Below, in pieces: positions 23,408-35,427 of a stretch of 64,000 bases of DNA; position 1 is the first letter of the stretch; every line of letters starts with the position of its first letter. The DNA is from Ophioderma brevispina. Taxonomy: Eukaryota > Echinodermata > Ophiuroidea > Amphilepidida > Ophiodermatidae. The stretch lies in contig JAMKCH010001651.1 of NCBI GenBank assembly GCA_023653785.1, positions 32,914 to 96,913 on the forward strand. The letters run 5' to 3'. The notes beneath the pieces are model-generated. The model saw only the letters and a program-made list of their open reading frames with translations, did no database searches and was not told the origin of the DNA. The translations under genes and the position numbers were made by a program.

Positions 23408-25334
23408 GTGGATGGCTGGATGGATGGAGGGAAGGATGGATTGATGGATGAGGGGGAGGGGGCATGCATGGATGGATGGAGGAGGATGGATGGATGGATG
23501 GATGGATGGGTGGTTGATGGAGGGAGGAGGGAAAGGGGAGGGAGGGAGGTGTGGAGTGAGGGAATGGCTTTTTGGAGGCGGGAGAAGGGAGGCTGTGGCG
23601 GTGCTGGAGGGATGTCTTTAGTGGGAGGAGGAAGGGCGTGATTGATTTAGGGAGTGGAGTGGGAGGGATGGAAGGGGGTATGGAGGGAGGGATGGATGGA
23701 TGTGATGCCTGGATTGCTGGATGCCTGATGGCGATTTTATGCCGGTGGATGCCGGGATGGATGCCTGATGGATGCCGGGTGGATGCCTGATGGATGCCTG
23801 GACTTGATGCCGGGATTGATTCCGTGATGGAGATGCCGCCGGGATGGATTCCTGGATTGATGCCGGGATGGATGCCTGGATGGATGCCGGTGGAGTGGTG
23901 GATGCCGGGATGGAATGCCGGGAGGATGGATGCCGGGATGGAGCGGGATGGAGGGATACCGAAGATTGGATGGATGGATACCGGGATGGATGGATGCCCA
24001 AGGATGGCTGGATGCCTGGATGGTGGATGCCCGGATGGATGGATTGATGCCGGGATGGATGCCGGATGGATGAAGGTGCCGGATGATGCCGGGATGGATG
24101 GATGGCATGCCGGGATGAACCCTGGATGGAGGGTGCCTGGAAGGATGGATGGATGGATGCCGGGATGGATGGATGGATACGGGATGTATTCCGGGATTGA
24201 TGGATTGAGGCCTGGATGGATGCCTGGATGATGGATTGCGCGTGATGGATTGAATGGAGCCTGATGGATGCCGGATGGATGGATGCTGGGATGGGTGGAT
24301 GCCGGGATGGATGCCGGGATTGATGATGGATGCCGGGATGGATGCCGGGATGGATGGATGCCGGAGGGATGGATGCCGGGATTGGATGCCGGGATGGAAT
24401 GGATGGATGCCGGGAATGGATGTGCGGATGCCGGGATGGTGCCGGGATGGATGAAGGATGCAGGTGGATGCCGGGATGGATGGGTGATGCCGGATAGATT
24501 CCGGGATGATGGTGGATGCCGGGATGGATGCAGGGATGATGGATGGATGCCGGGATGCTGCCGGGGATGGATGGATGGATCCGGGATGATGATGCTGGGA
24601 TGGGATCCAGGATGGATGGATGAGATGCCGGGATGGATGAGGGATGGATGCGGGAATGGATGCCGGGATGATGGATGCCGGGATGGATTGGATGCCGGGA
24701 TGGAGGCCTGGATGGGTGGATGCCGGGATGGATGATGGATGCCGGGATGGATGCCGGGATGGGTGGATGGATGGATGCCGGAGGATGAGGGATGGCGGGA
24801 GGGATGGCCGGGATGGGATGGATGGGCCGGCATGGATTCCGGGATGGATGATGGATGCCGGATGGATGGATGGATGCCGGGATGGATGCCGGGATGGATG
24901 GATGATCGGATAATGCCGGGATGGAGGTGGATGCCGGGATGGAATGCCGGATGGATGGGTGGATGCCGGATGTGTGCGGATGGATGATGGATGCCCGGGT
25001 GGCTGCCGGGATGGATTGATTGATGCCGGGATGGAGGATTGATGGATGGAGGAGGGATGATGGATGATGCGGGATGGATGCGGGATGTATGTGTATGCGG
25101 GATGATGCCGGATGGTGGAGCCGGGATGGATGCCGGATGGATGGATGGATGCTGGGGATGGATGCCGGGATGGAGGTTCCGGATGATGCCAGATGGATGA
25201 TGCCGGGATGATGCCGGAATGGATGGGTGGATGCCGGGATGGATGCCGGGATGGAATGGATGGATGGCCGGGATGGTCCGGGATGGATGGATGCCGGTGG
25301 TGCCGATGGATACCGGGATGGATGGATGGGTACA
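23408..25334 (+). repeat. 1.9 kb minisatellite, GGAT / GATGCCGGGATG units
   Basis: The array combines a 4 bp unit (GGAT) with a 12 bp unit (GATGCCGGGATG) in irregular order, with short insertions. The first ~300 bp is mostly GGAT/GAGG. Units lack stop codons on the minus strand, so all three minus frames stay open for 1.6-2.0 kb and give His/Pro/Ser/Ile-rich translations up to 655 residues. Three long frames over one tract, unit lengths that are not multiples of three, and no complexity argue that none is a protein. Confidence 0.93.
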
Positions 25335-26498
25335 TGGTGAAGAAACTTCAATTAGCACCTCTCTGCATCTAAACCAGGGAACCTAAATAAATCCGGGATA
25401 GACCTCGATCAACGAGTGGATGCATACTGCCCACTGATCTGCTAACGCATTCCCAATTACGTCATACTGCATAAATCATCAAGGTTGACTTATCGTACTG
25501 GGGCGCTATTACTATGGCAATAATATTATCCTGAAAAGAAAAGCTAAAAATTTTATGTTTTTACATGTTAAAGTAGTTTTTTGTTCTAAATGATTAAGAG
25601 GCCATCAAATTTAGGGTTGGGATTTTTCCGTTTTATGGTAAAATTATGATACGATATAGAGCTACATTATGATTTACAACACTCTCCGCTAGGTGGTATT
25701 GATCATTTTGCGCAACCGGCGATGATATCACCCTTTTTGGGTTTTTATTTTCAAGATTCATCTCACAGCGTTAACTATGCCTGCAAATCGTATTTGTAAA
25801 ACAAGTGTCACCCCCGCCTTCTAACCGATTGCAGGGTGATAACATGATGCGGTAATATGCTGTACCGGTATGGATAGGTATGAATGACAAAACCTCATTT
25901 GCATATTTTCAATGAAATGATATTAACCACTATCCCATTTCACCAATTGGTTGAACAGAGTGTGTTTCATCTACCGGCATAATTATTGTTAAATAACTGT
26001 TCCCAATTTGGGTAATGAAAGCAAAGAAATTGGGGACTTTTATGACAGTGATAGGAAATATAGGGGTCTGTGTTGAAAAGCGTACTAAAAAAAAGGCATT
26101 TGTACTTTAAAAAACAAGAGTGCCCACAGGGTCAACGAAGAGCTGAGCACAAAATGGGCTAAGTGATGGGGCCTATTAAACCAGAATGTGGGCGCAAGTA
26201 GTAGATCAATTTGACAGATCTAATCCAAAATACCTCATATTTTTATAGGTTCATGTCAGTTTATCAGGTAAATATCAATCAATTTTCTATGGTCACGGCT
26301 CAGTAATAAATCGGTAAGTGTATACCTTGGTGGGCACATTTGGCACATATAAACATGAAATTGATTGCTTATTATACAGTTCAAATACAACCTGGAATCT
26401 TTAGTTGTATTTTCATTGACCCATTTTGACATGGAATTTGGAGCAGTTCATTGACACATTTCAGGTTAACTTGTAAAATATACTATCAATGTATATGG
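25335..26498. other. Intergenic, nothing seen
   Basis: AT-rich DNA with no frame long enough to list and no repeat I can define. Confidence 0.3.
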
Positions 26499-26752
26499 TC
26501 ACGTGAGTGCAAGAAGGTTGTAAGTAGAATAGCTGCCATGTGATAAGTGCTGCCATGCATTAGGGTGACTTTCAATTGATCTTTCCTTGAGTCAGTGTCT
26601 CTTTGAATGGTTTTCAGGTGACTCGACTCATCACCTGAAGAACCATTTCAAGAGCCACTGACCAAAGACTTGGCATAATAGTAGGTTTGATGGAAATTTC
26701 TGACAAATGGCAGCTATTGCACTTATTATGATCTTCTTGCAATCACATGACA
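26499..26752. mobile_element. MITE related to family M, 254 bp
   Basis: Left GTCACGTGAGTGCAAGAAGG and right CTTCTTGCAATCACATGAC are inverted. The core AATAGCTGCCATGTGA is mirrored by ATGGCAGCTATTGCAC. A second inverted pair lies inside: GAATGGTTTTCAGGTGA against TCACCTGAAGAACCATTTC. The terminal design is the same as in copies at 12423 and 18527 but the loop is different and longer. Confidence 0.7.
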
Positions 26753-26859
26753 ATACATTTTTTGTCCCCCCTCCCCCATCTCTATTGATTGGGTGGTACC
26801 CCAGTTAAATACAATAACGGAGTAGCTGAGCTTTAAAAAGTGCTCTAGTTTTTGAGTTA

Positions 26860-27668
26860 CCCCTCCCCTCGGTACAACAAAACACAACCACCTTTATTTG
26901 AAGGATAAATATATGAGATTTAAGAAAGTGATGGTTGTGGTTGAAATATTTGGTGGCAGGGATGATTTCTAGGCCAATAAACACATTTTGGGCTGCAAAT
27001 TAAGCGAAATTATTATTTTTTGAATGTTTTAAAGTAAAAATATTACAATCCTGTTTTATGGTATCCTTTTTGTTATTGGTGTAGGTTTTATACATTGCAC
27101 AAAGGGTTCAGGTAATACATGTTGTGGTGACATGTGATAAAAAGGATGTTTTTAAGGAAAAAAGGTGATTTTGGGGCTAAAATTCTAGACCCTTTATATA
27201 TTGTATAAAACAAATCTATAATATAAATGGTAGAGGTTGATAGTATTGCATCATGATTAAAATTTGTTACAATCCTGTTTTATGGTATCCTTTTTGTTAT
27301 TGGTGTAGGTTTTATACATTGCACAAAGGGTTCAGGTAATACATGTTGTGGTGACATGTGATAAAAAGGATGTTTTTTTAAGGAAAAAAGGTGATTTTGG
27401 GGCTAAAATTCTAGACCCTTTATATATTGTATAAAACAAATCTATAATATAAATGGTAGAGGTTGATAGTATTGCATCATGGTTAAAATTTGTTTTGCTA
27501 AGAAATTAATAAATCTTGATTTTCTTACTTTTTTAGCTCAAAAACATGATTTTTTGACCAAAAACACCCCTGCCATCAAAGTTTTAGACCACAACCATCA
27601 TTTTTTAAAATTATTTATTACTATCTTTGAATAGAAGTGGTTGGGTCTTGTTGTACCGAGGGGAGGGG
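26860..27668. mobile_element. 809 bp inverted-repeat element Q
   Basis: Begins CCCCTCCCCTCGGTACAACA and ends with its complement. The arms match for about 105 bp, including GTGATGGTTGTGGTTGAAAT on the left against ACCACAACCATCA on the right. The centre holds a tandem duplication (see 27043). The flanks are TTA and TTG, so a target duplication is uncertain. No coding capacity. Confidence 0.75.
27043..27493 (+). repeat. 224 bp tandem duplication inside element Q
   Basis: Two adjacent copies (27043-27266 and 27267-27493) differ only by a 2-base change in a T-run and one substitution near the end (CATCATGATT against CATCATGGTT). The near identity implies a recent duplication, or an assembly duplication. 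Confidence 0.9.
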
Positions 27669-27761
27669 TTGTCGACAATTTGCAGTCCAAACCGCTCCAC
27701 TACAACAAAATCAGAAAGGGACATCCCAAACAAATAGCATGAATTGGTGAAACATTATCCC

Positions 27762-28288
27762 TTAAAGCAATATTGGCACATTTTTTGAAGAGCGCCCCAA
27801 TTTTCAAAATTTGATATTTTTGCACAGTTACGTTGGTAATTGTCTAGGAAACTATACCTGCGAACGAGAATGCTAAAAATGCGTATTTATCACAAAATAA
27901 GCGATTTTGTAATTAGAATTGGGATCCCAAATTGGACTTAACGGCAGAGCTGGAAATGCTACGTTTATGTCCGTCCATGATGAAATAGTGCCACCTCGAG
28001 AAAATAACCTCTAACTTGACTTGCCCGAACTATTAAAACAACTAATGGATGAGCGTAGACATGTACATTCCACTATTTCCCGGCTATTTCACATTGGAAG
28101 GCCGTTTCCAGCAGCCGTTGAATTTATTCTAGTACAAAATTCCTTCGTTTGTGACACATAGACATGTTCGAGCTTAACCATTCACAGGTATAGTTTACTA
28201 GCCATTTACCAATGCAACCGTGTAAAAATCTCCAAGTTTTTGAAAAATTGGGGGCGCCCTTCAAAAAAATGTGCTAATATTGCTTTAA
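27762..28288. mobile_element. TTAA-flanked MITE family C, copy 1
   Basis: TTAA at 27762-27765 and 28285-28288. Left end AGCAATATTGGCACATTTTT then GAAGAGCGCCCC; the right end mirrors it (GGGCGCCCTTC, AAATGTGCTAATATTGCT). The interior matches the complement of the copy at 54543-55587. It lacks the 476 bp insert present in that copy. Confidence 0.85.
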
Positions 28289-28923
28289 CCCTAATTTACT
28301 GAGGGGCCCAAAAATAGTGCCATATGGCACGAAATGACTTCAACTCTATGTACAAAAATATTTTGAAGATGAAGTATCATATATATTGAATAATTTTGAT
28401 GGATTATACCTTCTCTATCAAAAACTACCACTTTTAGCTTAAATTATTATCATTTACACATAATGAAGTGGTTTTTATGGTTTGAAAGTCCCATTTTTTC
28501 AGCCATTTTAGGCCCAAATTTTGGCTCAAAAATAGCACAAAAATGTCCATAAACTTATGAAAAATAATCCAAATCAACTCATTTCTTTTGATTTATCTGC
28601 AGGAGTGCAGTACTTTGCTTAAAACAGCATAAATCTATTAAATTGGGGTACTAATATATCTCAAATATGTCATTTTAAATTTTAAAATCAATTTTTCTCT
28701 GTATTTTGTGTATGACCTAATTAATTATTCATGAGCTAATTTGCATATTATTTACATTAATAAATATATAATTTCTTTATCTGCAAGTTCGAAGTCCTAG
28801 CTTTCCAATGATATATCACTCATTGTTCTTTAATCATTAGATAAAGTTACCAATACTGTGTCTAAAAAGATGTCTCCATATCACTTAAAATATACCATTT
28901 TGGCCTTAGTAAATTAGGGTTAA
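28285..28923. mobile_element. TTAA-flanked MITE R, piggyBac-like ends
   Basis: Ends TTAACCCTAATTTACTGAGG and CCTTAGTAAATTAGGGTTAA are inverted. TTAA followed by CCCTA is the classical piggyBac-type boundary. Its left TTAA (28285-28288) is also the right TTAA of family C copy 1, so the two elements abut. The interior of about 600 bp is AT-rich and non-coding. Confidence 0.8.
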
Positions 28924-29440
28924 AAGATGATACTCCAAAATATTGGAATGGTTCAGTATGGGAAGTAGAGCTAAGTAGCAGCCCGAATCTGCGTCACTTT
29001 GACATGCTATTCTCCATTACATCGCATTTACACCACACAGGCGCTCTGCTTATTATTTCAATTAAATCTCGGTTGTGTTTTATTGATGGATTCCACCCCA
29101 GATGGGAATAAATTTATCTTATCAGCTTTAGCTTCCAAAAAGTTGTCTGTCACTGTGCACATATAATAGTGTGGGGAGACTTAGATTAACTTGTGTTATG
29201 CCCACCCCCAGGACCCCCCCCCCCCACGTTGACTAACAGTGGTAGCATAATCCAGTATCATTGGGGTGGTGGATGTTGTGGTTGATTTTGGATAGCATTT
29301 GTGGAGAAAGGTACAGTTTTGTTTGAGTTTTTTCATGTGGTAAAAGAATAAATGAATTTTTTGTGGATCACAAGTGACCTTATTGAGGTGGAAATTGTCC
29401 CATAACTGGTGCATCAATGGGATGGACTCAATGTGGTTCC
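28924..29440. other. Intergenic with C-run
   Basis: A run of about 13 C lies near 29214-29226. The 73-codon minus frame here is Cys/His/Lys-containing but has no identifiable motif. Confidence 0.3.
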
Positions 29441-29444
29441 TCTA

Positions 29445-29905
29445 AAGACTGCAGACTTCATCCACAGACTGCAGAACACCCTGGCTGCAGACTGCTAATT
29501 CCTATGCTGTGACGTCATGCAGAGCAAGGACATGGGACAGCTGTTACTAGATTACCATACCTGATGGTGCATGAGTGTGACATAAATAGCACACTTTTGA
29601 CAGTCTGTTGGTAGTTGTCTGCAGTCTGCAGGTAGTGGTCTGCCAGTGCCAGTCTGCACAGTCTGCAGTCTGCAGGTAGTGGTCTGCCAGTGCCAGTCTG
29701 CACAGTCTGCAGTCTGCAGATAGTGGTCTGCCAGTGCCAGTCTGCACAGTCTGCAGTCTGCAGGTAGTGGTCTGCCAGTGGCAAGTCTGGGCAGTCTGCA
29801 GGTAGTGGTTTGCCAGTAGCAGTCTGCGCAGTCTGCAGGTAGTGGTCTGCCAGTGGCAGTCTGTGCAGTCTGCAAGTAGTAGTTTGCAGGTGGCACGTCT
29901 ACTCT
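29445..29905 (-). repeat. PstI-rich minisatellite (44 and 37 bp units)
   Basis: Units contain CTGCAGTCTGCAGGTAGTGG then TCTGCCAGTGCCAGTCTGCA. The first three full units are 44 bp; later ones are about 37 bp because one CTGCAGT is lost. Scattered CTGCAG words extend upstream to 29448. Three overlapping minus frames (up to 153 codons) arise from the array; they translate to W/Q/T/C-rich repeats and are rejected. Confidence 0.88.
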
Positions 29906-31055
29906 CTGCGGTCTGAAGTCTGTCTATCATAGGAACCGTCATTCGTGCATCTGCATGAGCAATATAACAGCAGTAACAAAACAATGACAGCAACAAAACC
30001 AACAACATGATTAAATCAATACTACGTAAGTCTAATCAATCCATGTTTTCCCCTATGTGAAAGCAATGCGTAATTCAAAGTTTTAATTCAATTGCATAAT
30101 TTGACTGTTCATTGTATGCCCTCAAATAGGTCGTTTTGTTTCTTTGTTTTTCATTAGTTCAGTAGCATACAAATGAAATTGAATTTTAATAATTGCAATT
30201 CAAGTGGACAGTATAACCGACTATTTTATTTATAACAAGCCTACAATCTGACGTCCATTTGCAATTAATACAGAAAACAATCACATTACTGTGAAATATT
30301 GATTTATTGATATCCCCTTGTCAAAAAGCCTTCTAAATCACCAAAATTTGACCTGAAAACAATACTTTTAAACACAAAAAAGAGAATATTACCATAATGT
30401 CAGCAATTGTCAAATTCAAAAAAACAAATATCTTATAAAGTGGGGCAGAACATTCAATGACGCACAAAGATCGTCGGGTTAAAATGGTTCACGGAGGAGA
30501 CAACAACATATGGTACAGCACTTACAGGACAGAAAATCCATCATTAAAGAGATACCTTATAATTATCCTCCTGCGTACAGCCGATTCAATGTCAGAAAAG
30601 GTAATAGAGCTCATAAATCATGTATTTCCGAGCATGGTATTAATATCGTCACATGCATATTAGCCGACTAACCCGATACCCGGTATTGTCTCCGCAATAC
30701 CCATGAAATCATAATCCGATACTATAATGGAGTGTAGTGTTTATTATTGTTGCTGGAGAAGAGGTTGGGCTGGAGGGATGGCTGATGGCTCATCATGCGG
30801 TTAATTCAGGGGCAACAAAGTGATTGTGGTGATAGAAATTTTGGAGAAGAAAAATTGAATTTCAACGTAGCAGTTGTATTATTAATTTACAGGTAGTGTT
30901 TTAGAAAAGGTCGTGGCCGGTGATTACATGCCCTGATCTGACGAACCTGTCTTCAAAACTCCAATGATAACTTGTCAACCCTCAAAATCATTCTAATTTA
31001 AAATTAAATCGGTAATAACAGTCACAACCAAACTAGACCACACTTGCAATTCAAA
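29906..31055. other. Intergenic, nothing seen
   Basis: AT-rich. A 68-codon plus frame (30457-30663) has a plausible composition but no motif. Confidence 0.3.
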
Positions 31056-31062
31056 TCCCAGG

Positions 31063-31091
31063 GGGTGAGGGGGGGGGGGGGGGGGGGGGGG
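31063..31091 (+). repeat. Poly-G tract
   Basis: A GGGGTGA stretch followed by more than 20 consecutive G. Such runs can form G-quadruplexes and are error-prone in sequencing. Confidence 0.85.
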
Positions 31092-32499
31092 AAAGTCAAC
31101 ACTAATGACCATGGGGGGGTGCCACCAACATGGGTCTCATTGGGATGTTTTGAATTTTCATGCCAAGTTTTGTAGAGTAATGGGTCCTTTTTAAAGTGTT
31201 CAAAAATATGTTGGAAAATATGCCCAATTTTCCTCAATTTGAACCAAAAATTTTCTAAACTTGGGCGAAAAATTAGTCCAATTCTTCATCTGAAGCCAAA
31301 TTTTCTAAAAATGTTGGAAAATTAGTCCAATTTCTTCAGTCTGAAGCCAAAATTTTCCAAGTTTGCGAAAAGGTAAAAAATGGAAATTTGTGTTAAAATT
31401 GCCCAAAATCTTGTATATAGCTAATGGGTCCTTACAGCAAAAATTAGTATTGATATGAGTCCTACTGCCAGATTCTTGAGGCATGTTTACACAAACAAAC
31501 TTGAGAAACTCCCCTCCCAGGACTTTAAACGTGCCAATACACCATAATCCACAGAAAACACAGTTCTTTTTGAGTGATTATGTAGTAGACTTGAGTGTGA
31601 AATGTGCATTCAAAAAGGAGTGATGTTCACTTTTAGCGAGTGTAGTCCCCATCTTAAAGAGTAAATGGAGACAATACCATTTTAAGGGGTGTTACCCTCA
31701 CTCTTTGGGAGTGAAAGTTCACGTGATTTCTATCTTTTTGGAGTGAATTAACCAAAACATTGGCAACTATTTTTGAGTGGGTTACACTCTTTTCGAGTGA
31801 ATTACGTTTCACTTGTTTTTAGCTCGTTGTATAAATTTAGAGAGTATGGGAAAGTGTCTGTCCTTCATACAAGAGTGGGTCATCTACTATCTTCAGTAGA
31901 TTCACACATAGATCAGTTTCAGTGACAATACTAGTGTGTAGGATTACCATTAATTCACACCATATCATTCCAAAGAACTACTCTCAAACCTAATTTGTTA
32001 AATGCACTTTACGGTCACTGTACTCCGAATATCAAATTTTATAATTCAAGGTAATTTTGTTTTGGATAATGTTTATTAATGCTTTCAAGTGGATACAAGA
32101 GCTCTTGGATACAAAGCGTGCAGTGTGGTAATCTGTGTAAATGTGGAAAATTGTCAGTACATTTGTCAATAGAGATTTGAATCGGGTGCCACTATGCGTA
32201 CATTTATGTTCAAGGGCAGTTTTTTTGTAAAATGATTGCGTACTCTGAGAGCTGTCCAGTGGAATCCCATGTAAACGCTGAGCATTGTGTAGGCATTATT
32301 CCACATTGTGCACTGATAGCAATGCATGCTATGTATACTTTGTCTGGTCTAAGTATGCAAGTTGGCGATGCGTGCGAATATCGAGCGCCACCTTTCAGTT
32401 TGTTGTGCACTTGTGTTTGACTACAACGCACAAAAAAAGCTGAAGTCGGTATAATGCATGTTACTTCATACTTCGAGCGGGACATATTGTAACATATCC
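31092..32499. other. Intergenic with AATTTTCC and GAGTG motif clusters
   Basis: 31190-31430 holds repeated AAATTTTCTAA / GGAAAATTAGTCCAATT phrases, related in style to 39900-40050 and 47545-47600. 31565-31810 holds many GAGTG or CACTC words, often preceded by TTTTT, as in CTTTTTGAGTGATT and ACTCTTTTCGAGTGAATTAC. This is probably an eroded inverted-repeat element, but the ends are unclear. Confidence 0.4.
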
Positions 32500-32835
32500 G
32501 TGGGTACTCACTATGAAACTGATTTGGTGTACAAGCTCACGCTCAAATCCGGGGCATTCGGTGAACATAGACTGGAAAAATAGGGTTCTTTGGGTGAGAG
32601 GCAGCCAATTTGCAAAATTATTGAAAAAATGGGTCTTTGGTTTGAGATTTTTGCAAAAAATAGAGGTCTTTGGGATGTCCCCCTCAATAGTGGTTTTGGG
32701 GTGACGTGGTAAAATGTTCACACATATGAGGTCTTTGGGTGAAATAAACAAAAAAAATAGAGTCTTGGTCACAACGATTGCTGAAAAATGGGTCTTACAG
32801 CCTTAAAATACGAGCTTCCCCCCTCCCCCCCCCCC
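32500..32835 (+). mobile_element. Subrepeat element N, copy 1
   Basis: Contains degenerate subrepeats of the form GGGGTCTTTGGGTGA, spaced about 35-50 bp. It starts near GGGTACTCACTATGAAACTG and ends near GGGTCTTACAGCC and a C-run. Matches copy 2 at 34631 in order and orientation. Confidence 0.7.
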
Positions 32836-33200
32836 GTAACAATGTACAGTGATATTATTTGTGTGATAATGTGTACCATAGCATGTAAGGGGCAAATAGT
32901 TAAATATATAAAGCTTCGCAACCTACTCTTATCATGTGGCTTTATTTCCTCCCACAGGATACAGAGGGTATAATGTAATTTACGCTTTTGAAGGAGGCAC
33001 TGGCTTGAGTGCGGTGCCAAGAAGTTCTTTTTTTTTGTTCGGGGGGGGGGGGAGATGGGGGCAAAGGGAAATTTTGCGGGGGGCAAAGTGAATTTTTATT
33101 TCAAAAAACTTAAAAAAAAAAAAAAAAAACATTTTTGCCCAATTTGCTGATTTTAGACCACAAGTCATCATTTTTTTCTTTCAGCTGTGGGGGGGGGGGA
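32836..33200. repeat. Homopolymer-rich stretch
   Basis: Runs of C (32818-32835), T and G (33029-33052), A (33110-33129) and G (33188-33198). Minus-strand Pro/Lys/Phe frames through it are artefacts. Confidence 0.65.
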
Positions 33201-34630
33201 ATGTAGGGGAAATTGGATATTCAAATTTTTGCTTCTATATACCTCAAACATTTCTTACGATCCTCTGATGGCTAAATCATCTCACCCAGTAGTCCTCAGG
33301 GGGGGTTTAAGAGTAAATTTTACTGAGGTTACACTGGCCAATTTACTGTCTAAATTCAAAGAAGATGTTTTTATCTTGGCATGGAAACACAATTGCTTGC
33401 AACACCAGGGTAAATCAAATGGGTCTGATGAAATAACAAGTACGTAATCACCAGGTAAAGGAGATGCCTTTGGGCACACAACAACCATAGTATGAATATT
33501 TGTCTTAGCGTGCTCATGTTTGGCTGTCTGCTTTAGACTTAATCAATATCCAAGAAAATCAAATTGTTTCCCAGATGATTTCAAATAACAGCATTGAAAA
33601 AATGTTTCGTTTCTTATGTAAGAAATAAAGTGTTTTAAATGTGTGGAATAATGACAGAAGGAAATAAGACATTGTGAGAAATTCAAAATATAATGAGAAC
33701 TGTGTTAGTTAGGGATTAATATAATTTTTTAAAGGAATTCCTACACAAAATGTAATAGTGAATCACTTAAAAGTAAAAGACAATTTTTGTATTGGAGGCA
33801 GAATACTCTTGATATTGAGGTCAGTGGCAAAAATGTAAGCCTCTCAAACCTGGTAGTGTCTGGCACAAGTGCTTTTAAATGGCTTCCAAAAGGACCAAAA
33901 ATCACTGTCCCAAGACTAGGCTTGTTTGTACCCATTTGAATAATATTTTCATCGCGATTCTGACTAATCATAAAAATACATAATTTTGACATTAAAAAAC
34001 AAGCTGATATTTTAACTTTGTCTTCTGTGTGCGTTATTTTGTTTTTATCAACTACCCCTTAAAAACACTCTGGGAATTTGTGAAAATTGCATTCCTGATA
34101 TTTTTCCAAAAATAGATGGGATGTGAAACAAAATATTTTTTCTCTTAGGCCTAATCCACCATCAACAGGTCTACAATTGAATCATGGCCAAGGGAAAATC
34201 ATGTATGTAGATGTGTCCCAGACAGCAGCTATTCCTTGTGCATTTTCAATTCTTTTTCACAGCGGTAAATAACTTGGACTGTCCGATAGTATCTATAGCT
34301 GCACTATCAATTCAAGTGGTATCGTAACTTAGGATTGAACTACGCAGTGTTTGTTTAGCCTGGTTTTCTGTGTTATTCTTGGTCATTGCTTTCTCTTGTT
34401 TGCTCTCTGCTTCAGTGTACAAATGTAGAGTGGTGTATTTCAGATAGAATTGGCATGATTCAGGGATGGTTAATGAACTTGGTATGTTCTGTTGAAAATT
34501 TGAAGTGGTTGGAAAAAGGTTTTGAGTCTTGTTTGTCTTCTCGAGAACAGATATTTGAAATCAACAGTTTTTTACCTGGTTAATGAAATGAATATATGAT
34601 GTTAGCTAATCGTAAATGCTATATGAAAGC
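33201..34630. other. Intergenic, no supported gene
   Basis: Several frames of 60-86 codons with no recognisable domain. It might include upstream regulatory DNA of the fibrinogen-related gene, but I see no specific evidence. Confidence 0.3.
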
Positions 34631-35032
34631 CGAGGGGGGTACTCACATATGAAATGGATATGGGTGTAAGGCTCACGCTTCCAAACCCAGGGACATTCAG
34701 TGACATATAGGACTAAAAAATAGGGGTCTTTGGGTGAGAGACGGTCACATTGCCCCAAAATAGGGGCTTTCCAAGTGACTAATTTGCAAATTTTTTGAAA
34801 AAAATGGGGGCTTTGGGTGAGATTTTTGCAAAAAATACAGGTCTTTAGGTGAAAATTTTCAAAATTTCCCCCGAGATAGGGGTCTTTGGGTGACAGTAGT
34901 AAAATATTCACAAAATATGGGGTCTTTGGGTGATATTGTAAAAAAATGGGGTCTTTGGGTGACAACAATGCAGAAAAGGGGGTCTTAACAGCCTTACATA
35001 TGCGTGGCTTCCAAAGATGGGAGTGCCCCCCT
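34631..35032 (+). mobile_element. Subrepeat element N, copy 2
   Basis: Left GAGGGGGGTACTCACATATG, right GATGGGAGTGCCCCCC: the terminal GGGGGG-nCACT pattern is inverted. Inside are at least seven GGGGTCTTTGGGTGA-like subrepeats. The best preserved of the three copies. Confidence 0.8.
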
Positions 35033-35427
35033 GGGTATTAAAGGCAGGTAGTACTTGGGGGATTCCTTTATTTCAAACTAGTATAAAAATACTTAATTCA
35101 AATAAATTTGTAATTCAATTTAAGACATAAATTTTAAAAAGTATCCAAAATATCAAAAAGATATCATAAAGGTTTTTTTTAATCTGACCAACTGACCCAC
35201 TTCTTGTTTACATAAGGCAACATAAAACATTCAGAGGGCTTGTGCATACATGTCTTAAACTTCCTGCTTCCTGATCTACAGTAACTGTGTGCCAAGTTTC
35301 GGTTTCATAATATCTCGCTTTTAAACAGTGTACAAAAACACCTTTTCAGCACACACTTAACTAATGCACTTGTATGCATACTGACTTTAGTCTTAGTTGT
35401 GTTGTACCATGCTTCTTAGCACAAATG
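35033..35427 (+). promoter_or_regulatory. 5' flank of the fibrinogen-related gene
   Basis: A TATAAAAA box lies at 35082-35089, which would place transcription start near 35110 and give a 5' UTR of about 315 bases. No splice acceptor is needed because the coding frame is complete downstream. An in-frame stop (TAA, 35362-35364) bounds the frame upstream. The TATA call is tentative; such words are common in AT-rich DNA. Confidence 0.3.

Noticed and set aside
23391..25358. Long minus-strand frames (655, 577 and 532 codons) as His/Pro/Ser-rich proteins
   Set aside because: All three frames are open over the same minisatellite because its units lack stops; the translation is simple repeat in every frame and there is no domain or signal peptide.
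29515..30008. Minus-strand frames up to 153 codons with ADCxLCRL repeats
   Set aside because: They are translations of the 44/37 bp CTGCAG minisatellite in overlapping frames.
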